From assembly GCA_947247005.1 (NCBI GenBank), contig OX365944.1, positions 17,893,501 through 17,957,500 on the forward strand: a stretch of 64,000 nt of DNA, read 5' to 3'. This DNA is from Spisula solida. Taxonomy: Eukaryota; Mollusca; Bivalvia; Venerida; Mactridae. Positions 21,618 through 36,600 of this stretch are shown here, one piece after another. Within the stretch, counting starts at the first letter, position 1. Each line of letters begins with the position of its first letter. The notes beneath the pieces are model-generated. The model did no database searches, had not been told where the DNA came from, and saw nothing but the letters and a program-made list of their open reading frames with translations. The translations under genes and the position numbers were made by a program.

Positions 21618-24600
21618 GTAAGTTGTTTCTCTAGGTTATATGTTTCTATAAACCTGTATGATACATTCGTATATTATCATATGGCCCAAGAGTTTTCCTG
21701 TTAAGAAAAATATCCCGTTTCTCTTTCACTCCTTACCCTCATGGCGACGGATATAAGTTTAAAAGAAAGTCAAGTTACCAATTCTCAACGGCTGCTTTCA
21801 GCAGTTCATCCGTTAAGCCACCCTTTGACATTTGAACCTCCCTTGGTCTTTGGGTTATGTAAGGAATCCTGTGTTCGAGTCTCCCTTGGGAGACTATTTC
21901 TCTCCGGATGGTTGTGCGGCCAACATCGATCTGCGGCGCCCAGAAATATCGAACATATACACACACCGCCCTCACATGTAATAATTCACACCTTGGTTGA
22001 ATGTGAGTTATTCTTGCCAGAGACTTAGATTCAATTTCTCTGTTCTTGCTCACAGAAATTAAGCAGTGGCGCAGACGGGGATTGAACCCATGATCTCTTG
22101 GTGGCCAAGTGCGCGCCCTACCTCTAGGCCACCGCTCCCCACGATGTCATCTGATTAATAAAAACCTCTTTATTTACAGAGGTAAATCATTCAAATAACA
22201 CATCAACTACCAACAAATATAACAAGCATCCTATTTACAAGGAGGCCTTATGTTACAAAGTTTTAGAATATAAGTTACATGATCTCAAGAAAGCGACGAT
22301 ATTTGCAAGTTAAATGCTACATTTAATCATGCTCGCTCCCCCTTTTTAATCATTATAAATAAACAACAACAAACTTCACAACCTGTTGTACCATAGAAAC
22401 ATAAGTAGATGATTACATTATTTATTGGTTGAAAAAATCAAATGAGTATATTCAATAAAAAAAGATGCACTACAGTGTAGCAACACCACATAACCCTGAC
22501 ATCACTAAAGGCTACAAATCCAAGACGAAATATTGGGAAGTTAGTTTTGCTCACATGTTCACAAACTTGAGCTGTATTATCATGATTGTCGTTATATGAA
22601 GCCCCGGCTTGTATTTACGTTTATGAACATACATTTATTGTTATAATACTTAATTAGGAACAAACCGTAACAGAATGTTGACTTGTATTTTATAGGCGAT
22701 GCAATTAAATGTTTTGAATGCATTGGCATGCCATATCCCAGAGATTGCGCTAAGATAACCACTTGCGGAATTCATGAGGTATGTACTGTTAGAATAACGG
22801 GGGTCAGTTTACGGGATTTATTTGAAATAAACTTTACGTAAGTATGTAGATTGCACAAGGGGTCGGTTACGTTTGATAAGTTTGTACCATGTTTTATAAT
22901 TATACAGTAAAAATAGATATCTCTTAAAGAAAGGACGATCCTTCAGCCAGAATAATGAGGGTCAAACTTTGACCTTTATAGAAAAAATCCTGGTAAAAAG
23001 GGTCAAATAAACTGGATACCCCAAAAACTAAACATTTGTTAATAGAACTCTTATTTGTTCACCAATTTTTATCTTACAACTCGTACTAGTACATAACAAT
23101 TTTGTGCAGTGACTTTGTATCAGTCACGTTTATTTGGTGTGATAGTAAATTGAACATTTCTTATTTAAAGTTCAGTAAAACCTCGAATATTTTGACAGGA
23201 TCATCAGGTTCACTCATTTGATTTTATGAATATTTGCAAACTATGTTATTTTTTCAGTATTGTCATATTGAGCAATATGTTACTTCTGATGGAACGCTGT
23301 TATATGATTCTGGATGTAAAGACAAGCTGGTATGCTATGATATTAAGCCTAAAATAAAATACTGATTGTTTCCTGAGCCCTGCTGCAACCCATGTACACT
23401 GAGCGGCTTTGAAATCGAAACACTAATGAAAAAATCAAGATAACTTTTTTATTTATTAATATTTCCTAATGGCATTTTGAGTGCGTGTTATTGAATACCC
23501 ATGGATTGTAACTCGATGTTCTGTCCATCCAAATTCGCTACAGTGGTGCATTGAACCATGAAACGGATAAAACGAAACATGAAAAAGGAATTGATTTGAT
23601 GATGTAATTATTTAAGAAATAAAAATCTGTTTTTGTATTTGTCGGTGAATAAAACACGGGCAGGAGTTCAGATGCGGAACAATTAAATCACGTGTGCGTA
23701 GCATGAGTTATTTAATTTTCCGCATCCGAACGAGTGTCCGTGATTTATTCACCGACAAAATACAAAAACAGAGTTTTTATTTCGATTCTAAATACGATTA
23801 TATCCCGTACTATTTAACTTCGCGCATTCCATTTTCACCCATTTTACATTGAACATAATTCCACACTGAAATTGAGTGGCTTATTAGCTGGTACAATTAC
23901 CTCCCTCGTTAATGAAAACGACTTTCGTAATTTTCTGAAGGAAATAACACATTTTAAACATTGAAAAACACGAGTGTAGGGTATATATTTCATGAAATGA
24001 AAAATAAATTGATTATCAGAAGTTTTTATGAAACATAGTTTCGAGAGTTTATTGGAGGTTCTAAAAATAGATGCGTCATTGCTGTAACACTGGATACTCG
24101 TGCAACTTGCACTAGTTGATGTTTTTACTATCAAGTTTACGTTAATTCATTCATAAATATGTCACGTGATACTGGGCGTAAATAGGAACAGCCAATTTGA
24201 TAGGCATGTTTTATTGCGGTAATAATACATGCCCTGGTTTGCTCTATGCGTATTGTGGACTAATCCGCAGATCGTGTTAGAATTTTAATGTAAGGTCAAT
24301 TTGAATTGTCAATTAATCGACAAATTCGATAAAAGACGATTTAGCACTCCGCAACAGAGTGGTCGTGAAGGTTCAAAACGCTTGGTAGCAATGTTTCGGG
24401 TTTACCGAAAAATTATGTCGATTGTTCAGTCAAGGGGAGGTAATGCTGGTTAGAGATAGAGTGAACAAAATTCTTTGTTTTTTCCAAATTTAAATTGAAC
24501 TTTGTATTTATCTTCGTTTTAGTTTATTTCTGTCTCCATGATATGCACGGACACTTGTTAACGAACTTTATACGAAAATTAAGTATACATCGGCATTAAC

Positions 24601-27600
24601 AATCTGAAAAGGACACATGGCATCAAATTTGCTTTTGTTTATGACATCATTTTTTTATTGTGGTTGTAAAGGGTCTTATCAGATTGACATGGAATGACAT
24701 CGATTGTTATGCCATATATCTTAGCTACAAATGCTGAAGTTTTCAGCAGCATTTAATGCTTATTGGCCGGCTCAGCAGCTCAGTGTAATTTAGGGTTGGG
24801 TTGGTAGGTAGGAAAATATTTCAGTTAATATTATATTTTTCAGAAGTGAATGATTTTAGCTAATTTCTCCTTCTAAATGTTTGTGTCACATTTCACCATA
24901 GCATTTTTGGGGGTAGGCAGCTAGGAAGCGGACTCGGAAACAATGTTTAATTTAAGGTCATCCTTAAACGTGCTGGTTCGAACTTTCCGAAACTTGTATA
25001 GATCTACGTATCGGATATTCTCATTGACATTTACTGAAAATCAATCAGATGCAGGAAACGAACAGTTGTCGGTAATATATACTGCCACACAAAGTACATT
25101 CTGGCTGATAACACTTGCTCAATAGTACAACTTTTACTACACATTTCTATCCTGCCATGACACAATATCTCTGTTCAATCAAAGAATATCAGCAATAAGA
25201 ATAAAATACAGGACTGACTACTAAAAATAAGAACATGATGTCTTCATGTTTAAGTGTCTCAGTTATGGTCTTGTTAATAAGCATAAAATTGTAACATTAA
25301 CCGGTAATATATAATTGCATTGAGACCTTAGATGATCAAAAAGTACAAATATTATACATGTATTATAGTCAAGTCAGGGTAAGAATCCAGTGACGCAGCG
25401 GTCGAGTCCACTATAACGGTGTTAAACCGATCAGTAAGCTTAGGCTTATACTGTACAAACAACTATAATTTCAATGCTAAACTAACATACTATATTTGCT
25501 CTACCTGTTCAGATAATGGAAAATTAATCTTTTTGCGTACACATAAACTGCAACATCACTGTCACAATATCCTAACTGGACAGTAACATATACTATTTTG
25601 ACAGCGATGTAGTACTGTAGCAGGTGACCTTGTGGGAAGAAGTGTGGTCAATATGACAGAGAAACGTTCTACAGATGTCACCACATGTTTTCAATGTTGT
25701 AAAACGTCATATTGTAACAATCAGGGCTGTGGAGCAACAGGTATTTAATTCTCCTACATGGTTTGTTTTGGCGCAATGAAAACAAAAAGCTGTTAATATT
25801 TGGCAACTTGAAATTCTGAATAAAGAAGAGATATTTCTAAAACATGTATGCTCCTATGGTAGCCTTGTAATGTTTATTAAAGGTCATTGGCCTACTGACC
25901 TCAAAATCAATAGAGATCAACTATGAAGTTTAAAGATTTTGGACCTAACCGTACTTAAGTTGTTGACAAAAAAAACTTGGTCTATTTATTCATGGTCACA
26001 GCGACCTTGATAGATCTAGTGTTATTGATAAACACCCATGTAAATTTTGAAGATCCTGGACCGAGCCGTTCTTGAGTTTGTAATCAGAAACCATATGATC
26101 TCTTTATTCATGTTAAATGTCTCAGTGACCTTCTGACCTTGAAGATCAGCCTCCATGTAAAGATTCGGGATTTTGTGATTAAGTGTGCTTGAGCTATTGA
26201 GCTGAAACCTTTTGGTCTACCGACCGCCAGACAGACATATGCATCATATCCCCTCATGTGATATTGGGTTATAATGCTAGAAAAGCGGGAAGCATTAGTT
26301 ATGGGATTAAGAGTGTTTACGAGATTCAGAGTTGTTACCTACAACAACGGATTCTGCTTTCTTAGTTCTACATTATTATGGGCAACAACTTTGCAGAGCG
26401 ATGTTTATTGTGTAATATGTTATATTGCCTATAATACGCGTGTTTGTGACGTAATGTATTACCAACCAATTGATTAATTCTTCTTTCTAGATGTACCTAG
26501 AACGTTACGTGGACCATACTGTTATACTTGTCATTCAACAACAGACCCTACCAAATGTAATCAGGTCTCTATCTGTCCCAGGCATGATGTAAGTGCATTA
26601 TGTATTATTCAACATACTAATATTATGTTTATTTTAATTTATAATCTCAAAACTTGTAGTCACAGATAACTGTACCGTTGATAAAGAGTATTTTCTTTAT
26701 ATAATAAATTATAAAATGTATAGTATCTTCTAAGATAACAAATTTTGCATAAATAATATTTTACTCTATCGATACATGTACATGTAATTAAATTACCTGT
26801 GGTTTTAGAGACGTATGCTTTCTTCAAATACGAAATGCAGGAATATTATTTTTCAAAATCGAAATACATGCTTTATACTTACAGTATAGCTTCATTTACT
26901 TTGCTCATCAAATGTTGAATTCAGATATATTATTTTCTGCAAAAATTGAATTAAAATACCTACGGCATTTACATAGTTCAGTCATTCTAGCTCAAAAATA
27001 TGCCTTACCTTGAACTAATTGCAACAGAAAAAATGTACGAATATGAAGTATAAATATTAGGGAACTTAGAAAAAAAATCCCACTAAATTTGATGAGTCAT
27101 AGGTGTTTAATTCAAGATGGCGTCCAAGATGGCCGTGATCGGTTGCCGAACTACCAAAAATCATTATTCAGATGAGGTTTTTTCATGCATTAGTATAATA
27201 ATAATTACTTGCACGAAACATGTTCATTAAATAGTGTGCATCGAATCGACACATATAAAACTGAACACTTTAAGGCCAAGGTCATTTCAAGGTCAAAGTA
27301 TAAAAAAAAGCGGGAACATTTTTTTTTGCCAATCTGTTCTTTCTTAATATAACTTAAATTTCACACTTTCGAAGGTAAATCTATATGTAACGTGATACGA
27401 TGTACAACGACATGTGATCATTTTGCCTCCAGGTATGTTTATTACTGGCTCCAATAGAGCTTGGTGGATTGCCGGAAACGTTGTACAGAGGCCAATGCCA
27501 GAGTAAAGCGGTAAGTATTCCAACATTACCAAGTTACTTGTACAAGAAGATAACAGATTGATACTGCATGTAGCGCTATGTTACATCTAGTGCTTATGCA

Positions 27601-30600
27601 AACAAGAAGTACTTCTTTAATATAGTATAAATATAGTATATAATTGACACTTATAGAGGGAGGTTTCCGAAACATATATGTTATGTAATATAAATAAATT
27701 TCGGAAGTTCTGAATGATTTTATCATTTCACCAATAAGGTATAGCATGTGTGAGTTTTCACGTTCTTGTGGTTTTCAGTCATAAAGTTGTTGTAACATGA
27801 ATCGAAAATAAGCGAAATCGAACATACTTGAAGTTGAAATTGTCACTTAGTCACTTAGAAGTTGTAATTGGGAAGTTGAGACATTAAAATCGTCAATTCC
27901 TGTTGCTGGAGTTGCTGCAATAGTGCATTCTTCTAGATGAAATGTTATTAAAAGTAAATTTCTAGGTTATGCATAGTGTTGTACTTTAAACTCTGGACTA
28001 ATCCGATTAGAGGTATACTAAATAAGCTCGTTGATTTTTACAGTTGTGATATATACCCAGCATGAAAGCATGCCTCCCATTTTCAGAAGACGAGTCCGTG
28101 TTTGGATTACCAAAGTTAAAATTTACTTTTTATACCGATCTTTTGACATTGTGTACACTAAACCGTTGTTGACACATAATTCGTCCATTGACTGCCAAAA
28201 GGGGCTATCAACCTTCTCATTTAATATGCTGATAGTTTCTTTTGGCTGCCAATGGACGCTTATTTTCATTGTCATTATGCGAGAATTTGCTACTCTTCTT
28301 CAGTCGTGTGACGTCATTGCAACAGCTAACAGAAACAATAACTGCCCTGTACATTGTTGCGAAGACGATTTTTGTAACGATAGATGTGGAACATTTTCTA
28401 ATAATACTATGGAAACTCCGAAACCTGGGACCACACGTGTTCCCATAACAACAGCTGCTCCAATATCTGCACCAACAAAACCACCACAACCCATCACAAC
28501 AACAGTTGATAAAACAACAACACCGGAACATGCATCAGGTATACATATACAAATTCATTAATATTTTGTTTACCGTTTAACATGTCTAAAGTAACCAGTT
28601 TATACGTCGAAGTATAGTGCGCCCATGATAACATAAAAGGCGGGACATTTTGGTATACTCCATTTAGGATTAATCAGGTGTGAATGATTTGTCCGTTATG
28701 TTTTTAGAACAAAACTGACCTCGTCTGTTTTCTTTAGTAATGTGGTAAACTAACTTTCCAATAGTTGACAAAACAGATTCTTGTTTGTAAACATCACGTT
28801 ATCCTGGGCGCGCTTGTTTTTTTTATAACAGGCCGATGGTATTTGATAATGAACAAGAATTAACACATACATATGGACTGTACATTATTATGAGTGTGTT
28901 GTTTACAATTGTTTGAATTTAAACTAATGTATGACAATATGTACATGTGTATATACCAAAAAATGTTGGCTAATACACAGCTGTCGTAATTATTAAGTTT
29001 TTGAAACTACTTTTTATTTCAAGTTCCCACGTGCAAGAGCCATCATTATTATGATGATATCACCGGGATGTGTATACGATTGTTTGAAGGTCAATCAAAA
29101 ACATTTACTGATGCACAGAAAGCGTGTGAAGCGAATGGAGACCGACTGGCTGAACCGGACTCGCACGAGAAAACAGTGTTCATAGAAAATACTGTGCTTC
29201 ACCATTCGCGTAAGTAGTATGGTTTTTTTTCAATTGTTTGCACCATATAGTGTGTACCTTGACTGACATACTAGTACGCAATGTTCAGATAGGTATATAA
29301 GAATGCATCATACCACACGGATATTACAACGGCCTATAAAAGGATTTCGGGAATAGCCAACATCATTGTGACCATACCACACTAGGAATAGGTTACAACT
29401 TTCTCTATTGATACGAATTGCTTCCCTTCTTCAATATTAGCATCACTAAACAGAAATGTTATTCGAACTATATTACAGTAAAATTTCAAGAGCTAAAGCT
29501 TCCGATTTAAATATAACTTCGGCTCTGAATTTAGCAAAATCTCAATTTGAGTTGAGATCTACTTGAGATGCTTCGGGATATCGCGGCCAGGGTGCAGTCT
29601 GATATTAATCAAACGATAATGTTTTATTAATGATTTAATGTAATACAAAACTAATACGTTTATACATATTTTGAACAGTTCATGTTTCTGTATTTGAACA
29701 CAAGCTTCATGTCATTGTGAAACCAAATAAATGTGCGTTATACCTTCGGGTAGCACTCGTCGCTTTGCACTACAAATAATCAAGAACACGTATATTATAT
29801 TATGAACAATCTGAGTGTACTCTGACAAAAAGAAAGTTTACTTGATAGGGTGTAGATATTTATGTATGAAACTCCGGATGATACACGTACGCATGCTCAT
29901 AGTTTTACACACATTTGTTCTTTCACTGGTTATATAGTATATTTTGGTGAGCAATAATTTGCTGGCCAGTTGACTTTAATCTGTGTAATGATATATAAAT
30001 TAATATAATTTGTCAAGCAATGGTGGTTCTTGTACTTAAAACTATAGCAACACATTAAGATATCTCAGACGATTTTCATTGTCATGCGTATCATCTACGT
30101 TAATTTAATAGCTTTTAAAACAATGCGCCATTCAGGGCGATAGTCCATCGTCACACGTATTGTACGAAACTTACTTGTGAAACAATTTACCAATAGCAGA
30201 CGAAAGTCCTTAGTCACGCGTATGATACCTAGCTTACCTTTTAAATAAATTAGCCAATCAGATACGATTGTCCATTGCAGCATTGCATGGCTGTCGGTAA
30301 CCCAAAATCTATTGAACTGAAAAGGACAGCACATTAAAATAACGTATTGCAGGAATACTAGATTTGGTCATATTTATATATGAAACAGTATCATTAGGTT
30401 AAACAACAATAAAACCAGCAATTCCACTGCGATAATGATAATTAATTTAGAAATGTTCAGCAGACATGTTGCTTTGCTCTGTTGTCAAACGACACGTTCC
30501 TATTCCCCGGAGTCAGCTGAGTTTTATGGCACTAAGATTACATTAAGGATGAACTTTGATAGAACGCCCACTTAAAATCTTTTGACACAAATGTAAATAT

Positions 30601-33600
30601 ACACTATCAAAATGTCATATATATTCAGAATGAACAAGACTGCGTTCAATAAACGCTTATGCCCCCTTTGGAAGCCTTGTCCATAAATAAGTCTAAGTCC
30701 AAAATTAGGTCAAGGTGAAGGTCTAAATGGGTTAAGGTGATACAGGCATGTGGAGAGTGTTCATACATAACATCCATGCAAGTATGAAAGCTTTGTAGCA
30801 AGCCATAATAATGCTAGAAGAAACGGTCAATTTGGGTTAACCAGGACGGACGGACGAACGGACGGACGGACAGGTTAATCACTATATGCCTCCCCATCTA
30901 TCGATAGGGGGGCATAAAAAGCTTTAAAATTTGTTTGAAAATGATTTAACTTTTTGTTGCTTCTACAATTTATCTATAGTGTTAAGCTTAAGGAAATTTG
31001 ATATACTACGCCGATATCAGAGCCAAGATAAAGGAGTGTATACACTGCCACAATTTGTGTTGTTATCGTTTTACTCAGAATGTCATAGCTGGAAGAGGTC
31101 AACAACCAAATCGTGATCTAGTAATAAGAAATTGTCTTAACGTCAGAACCGCATACAGTATTGCCTCAGGTCAAAATTAATGTGTGAGAAATAGCGACTA
31201 ACAATGGTACACAGTTTAAATATACTGACCTTAGATTTCCGCAGATACCTGGAATAGCCAAACCCATACATTGATACTTATAGGTATCTATACATTGTCC
31301 ATGATATACCGATGCACAAGCCAGACTGTTGGCTGGTGGTGGCGTTGCCTCTTGAATAGAATATAGTAGTGAATGTATATTTGTGTTAAATTTAAGTCTT
31401 GCAGAGTAATTTTAAAAAGAAAGTAAAGGGATGACCGCAATTTCTCTATATCTCAATAGTTTTAGCATGATTAAGATTTGGAGGTGCACGACAAATATTC
31501 TTTCTGGGAGAGCTACTTCAGACCAGCAAATTTCATAGTTCATTTGAAACTAAAGCCATTCGTCTTGTAACAAAAGCAATGTTTTGTAATTCAAATCAAT
31601 TCAAATCAAACGTCTTAAATCCTTAATAAAAAAATCTTACATGTTAATAAAATACAGTTCAATGCTGCTCAACATACTCGATAACTGGCCGCTAGTCTAT
31701 CTACATTATGTTACTAATTTAATTCCATACATAAATTACGTTTAAATTACTTTTATAGTCATCCCTGTGTGTGGTTTGTATAATATACTACATTATTACC
31801 CCTCACCTTTTTCGTTATGTTTATTTCCCATAGACAAACAGGTAGTATTCTTACTATTACGATCAAGCGGATCAATATACCACGTGATTGAACATTTTTT
31901 TACTGTCAGCAGGGTGATAGTACTTTTTTGACAGTACTTTTTTGTCACGTGACATTTTCTTTCTAAAACCAATATTATTTATGTTTTGAACTCTTTGGCG
32001 GCTACTTATCATTTCTTCAAAATTTTCCACATGTGATCTCTGCTAAATTAAATTGCATAAAGCAATTTCTTGGTTTACAGTAGATAATCGCTGAAAAAAG
32101 TTTGGGGTAATAAAATAAATAACACATAGCTTCGAGGGTGACAGTAAAAATGTCAGCCTTCGGCCTTGAGTAACAGTACTTTCCTCAGGCTGACATTTTT
32201 ACTGTCACCCTCGAAGCTATGTGTTATTTATATATTCTATCACTGATTTACGTATGCATGTACACTGAAATTCAAAACGAAAGTATAATGTTAAAATGAC
32301 TTTTGGTGTACCAAGAACAATTCAAACAATAGTACGTCAATTATAAGCATTTAGTTACACATAGTACTCACGTCTTACAAATGGGACACACATACAAACA
32401 CCTAATACTGCTCCAATAAACACTCCAAGGACAGTTTTCATTATTCGGGAGGTAGATTGTTTTCCCTGAGTAATACGAATACTAGAGCCGAAAGACTAAA
32501 AGTGGATAAAGGTGTGTACAACATGTACATTGTTCGATAGGCCTCAATTATTATCTACAATCTTATCTCTATGAGTATACCAATCCTACCTGACACGGAC
32601 TTCCTTTCACGACGTATTCAAATCCGTGGTCGTCAATTGGGAATTGTCTACACTAACAAAGGTGGAGAACGTGGTTTTAAAATCTATGCATGACTTGATC
32701 GACATGTTCAATAACTTAGCATCTGTTTTCAATTTTTCAAGTATTATAGTGGGTTATCAACCATGCTAAATCCCCCATTAACCTCTAAGTCACATATCTT
32801 CAAAAAGATTATGTTGAAATTGAACGTTGTTCTCTAAATTACCTTTCAGACATATTTTATACGAAAAACACAAGATGTGTTCATTGTGTACGTCACTGTA
32901 CGTTAAACGTTGTAATTTGAGTGTACGCTTCTCATATGGTGTCTTTGTTAAATAAATGATGAAACAATTATGATGACAAATACATTTGTTTTGCACCTAA
33001 GATTAAAAAAAACTTATTTGTTACAGAAATTGGTAATACTGACGATAGATCGTATTGGATTGGAGCTTTTGACAAACATAACCGCACTGAGTTCTACTGG
33101 ACAAATGGCCATAAATTAACGTACGCTAACTGGGGAGGAGGCGACGATTTGTTCACTAATCAACAACCAGATGATATAAATGCAAAGGATCAAGATTGTG
33201 TGGTTATCTACGGTCCGGACAGATATAGGTGGTCGGATGATCATTGCTGGAGTACATGGCATTATATATGCGAGGATCCGCTCACTCTAAAACATGCTTC
33301 ATCGAGTAGTAAGACTTATAATAATAATAATAACGTCTTTATTTTAAGAGGCGGCACAGTTGGGCAAGCCAAGTCTTCCCTGTGAGCCTCTATTTTCACT
33401 GCGAGTCTCTTATGGTTTATATTAATCTTTATTAATTTTGTTACCCGCGAAATATTCATTTGATTATACAACGCGGTCTTGCACGCCCGTTTTACTGGTC
33501 TTGACTATTAAAGGTCGTTTGTAGCGAACAAAACGTTAAATTTTAAATTTTTGAAAATCTATTCATCAGATGTTGATGCAAATTTACATAGAAACATAAT

Positions 33601-36600
33601 TACATTCTACCTACTCCCATTTCAAATTTCTCATAATTTCAAGTTTATTCCTAATTGTATATTGAGAGGTATTCCATTGATGTTTGTTGTCATTTTCATG
33701 CTCCCCGAAGGGTGAGCTTATAGTCGCCGCTTCGTCCGTCCACCCGTCCGTCGGTCGGTACTCACCCACTTGTAGTTGTAGGGTGTGGAACAATAGGCTA
33801 TATTTAGATTCTATTCATTGCTTACGGGGTGAAACTGTTGCTTAAGGGGTTATGGCCCGGACAAGAATTAAGTATGAAAAATTACATAGGGGAATAACTA
33901 ACAAAATATGCAATGAAGAGTTATGGTTCTTGTGTACTGCACTTCCCCTTACTAAGATCTATTTACGTATGAAGTTTCAAATTGATATCTCTCATACTGT
34001 ATGAGTTATGGCCCGGACAAGAATTAAGTTAGAAAAATTACAAAGGGGAATAAATAAAAAAATAAGAAATGAAGAGTTATGGTTCTTGTGCACTGCACTT
34101 CCCCTAACTGAGATCTGTTCACCTATGAAGTTTCAAATTGATATCCCTTATACTGTATGAGTTATGGCCCGGACAAGAATTAAGTTAGAAAAATTACAAA
34201 GGGGAATAACTAAAAAAATATGAAATAAAGAGTTATGGTTCTTGTGCACTGCACTTCCCCTAACTGAGATCTATTCACCTATGAAGTTTCAAATTGATAT
34301 CTCTAATACTTTTCAAGTTATGGCCCGGACAATAATATCGGACGGACAGACGGACGGACAAAGCGGCAACTATATGCTCCCCGAATTATCGGGGAGCATA
34401 AAAATGAGACGGTGTTTTCCTCTCCTGAAAATTTGGCATTTTGGAGCTACGACGTTTATTGTTGTTGACTACGATATGTAATTATATATATGAGCCAGTC
34501 TTCAGGAAAACCTTCTAAATTGACATTATGTAATTACTGCATGTAACAAGGTTTTAAAAAAGCTTTCAAATAAGAAAAAATGAAATATCTATAGATTGAA
34601 TTTTAAGCCATTTATCCATATATTACTATATCTTAGCTTTAAAATTTCTTATGAATTATGTCGAAATAACTTACTTTGTTGCTATGGTGACCAATTCAGA
34701 AAAGTACTCTGATTGAGAAAAACGAGCAGTTATTTGTTTAAAACAGTAGCAGCCTATCTTCAAATGTGAACATTTGGATGTATGTTTTAAATACTTCTAA
34801 AACTTGATACCATTTTGAACAGTTTATGTCAAGAATCGATCAAATTCTGTCTTGATAAAGTACTTGTAACAACGACGTCGAAATACGTTTGAATGACGTT
34901 TGCGACGTCACGCAAAAATGCTCTAAATATGGCCTCTACAAAACAGCTGTAACTTCCTTAAAAATCAAGATACTTACACAATTTATTTTGCATTTTGCTT
35001 CATTAACATTACTCTTTTAAATAATAAAAACTCTCAAAATCATTGTTTTTGTCAAAATAGCAGGTTTTTCTGGAGACTGGCTCATATGTTATTTCAAAGG
35101 CTATCCATATGATATAAATGTTTTTGAACATCACGAAGCTTTCGAAGTATTAACATTATATTGAGCGGAGCATAGACACGCTTAAAAAGCATGGACTATG
35201 TTCCTAGTTCGACCGTAGTATAATTATTTCTTAATACACTTAGAAAACTGACCACTGTTGGTAGACTGTTGGTGAAATAGAGATTCACTTAATAATGTAT
35301 TGGATCAATATATCTGTAATTGTTTAATTCACTAGAAATTCAAAGTCCAAAGAATGTCATTCATTGCGGGGCGAGTATATATGAGGTTTGCTAGAAATAC
35401 CCATCGTCATATGTCTGACTATTGCGTTGGTGGCGTTGTTTCTGTGTGACTTTGGATCGCCTATGCGCTATGTCAGTATTTGGGTATAGGAGACGAGACG
35501 TTTGGGCTTGAGTATATAATTCACAATTTATTTCGGCAGACAATAACTGCAAGGATGGTCATTACTATGATGAGGTGACAGGGATGTGCATACAGCTCGG
35601 AGAATTGAAGAAGGTGAATTATAGAGATGCTTATAAAGCATGCCAGAGTCTTGGTGAAAGTCTCGTTACCATTGACTCGCATGAGAAAACGATATTCATT
35701 GAGAACATACTGCTACACCATTCAGGTAAAATTTCAATTATATCTTGTCCTGTTACACAATATGATATAAATAAGATCATGTCCTGTTACAAAATAAACA
35801 CAATAATAACTGGGATATTGTCCAGTAGCAAAGTAAGATTTCAAATTGGTGCGGCGCCCGAGTGATTAACGCTCTCGAATTCGAATTCAGAGGTACTTTG
35901 CTTCAATCTCCACCGAAGCACTAGACATTTTATATCCATCCTCTTACACTGTAAGATTTCAATCAGGCATTATCTCTTAGAATAAGTCACAATGGCCGAC
36001 ATACGAGAAATATAACCAATCCGTCTCAGTCAATCGCTATAAAACAAAGAACAACCGATCCGTCTTCGCAATAACACTTATTAATCAAATCATACAAACG
36101 ACGCGACCACCTGTGGTTACGGGTGATTGTCTCCCATATTACGAGTTTTGTCCTTTCGCTCATACCTTCGTATATATGCATACTGTTTTAGCTCGCCTGT
36201 CACACAGAGACAATGTGAGCTTTTGTGATCGCTCTTCGTCCGCCCGTGCTTCCATGCGTCATCCATTCATTCAAACAACATTTCCTCTGAAACCAATTGT
36301 TTGAAACTTAAAAGCAAATATACATGCATGGTCATGTACTGGATATTTTTAAATGATTTTGATTCGTCAAAAAACATGGCCGCCCGGGGATGAAGCTCTT
36401 TTTCCTTTATAGGTATATTGTGAAGTTTTAAAAATCTACTCCGGAACTCTTGCCCGATTCAAAATAATTTTACTCGCATACTCCTTGGATGACCCTCTAC
36501 AGAATTCCTTAAAATAATTATAATTATTGAAAAATCATGGCCGCCAGGAGGTGGGACTTTTTGCTTTATAGTTATTTACAGTAAAGTTTTGAAAATCTTC

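Noticed and set aside
21741..22053. Open frames on both strands in intron 1
   Set aside because: They lie in the body of a tRNA-derived SINE.
22066..22139. tRNA gene on the minus strand
   Set aside because: A- and B-boxes are present, but the acceptor stem mismatches at several positions and SINE body follows.
28031..28303. Open frame upstream of exon 7
   Set aside because: Intron read-through; the acceptor at 28303 and the Ly6 alignment place the exon start at 28304.
35575..35865. 96-codon continuous frame through exon 10
   Set aside because: The part after 35725 is intron read-through; the donor there matches exon 8 in position and phase.
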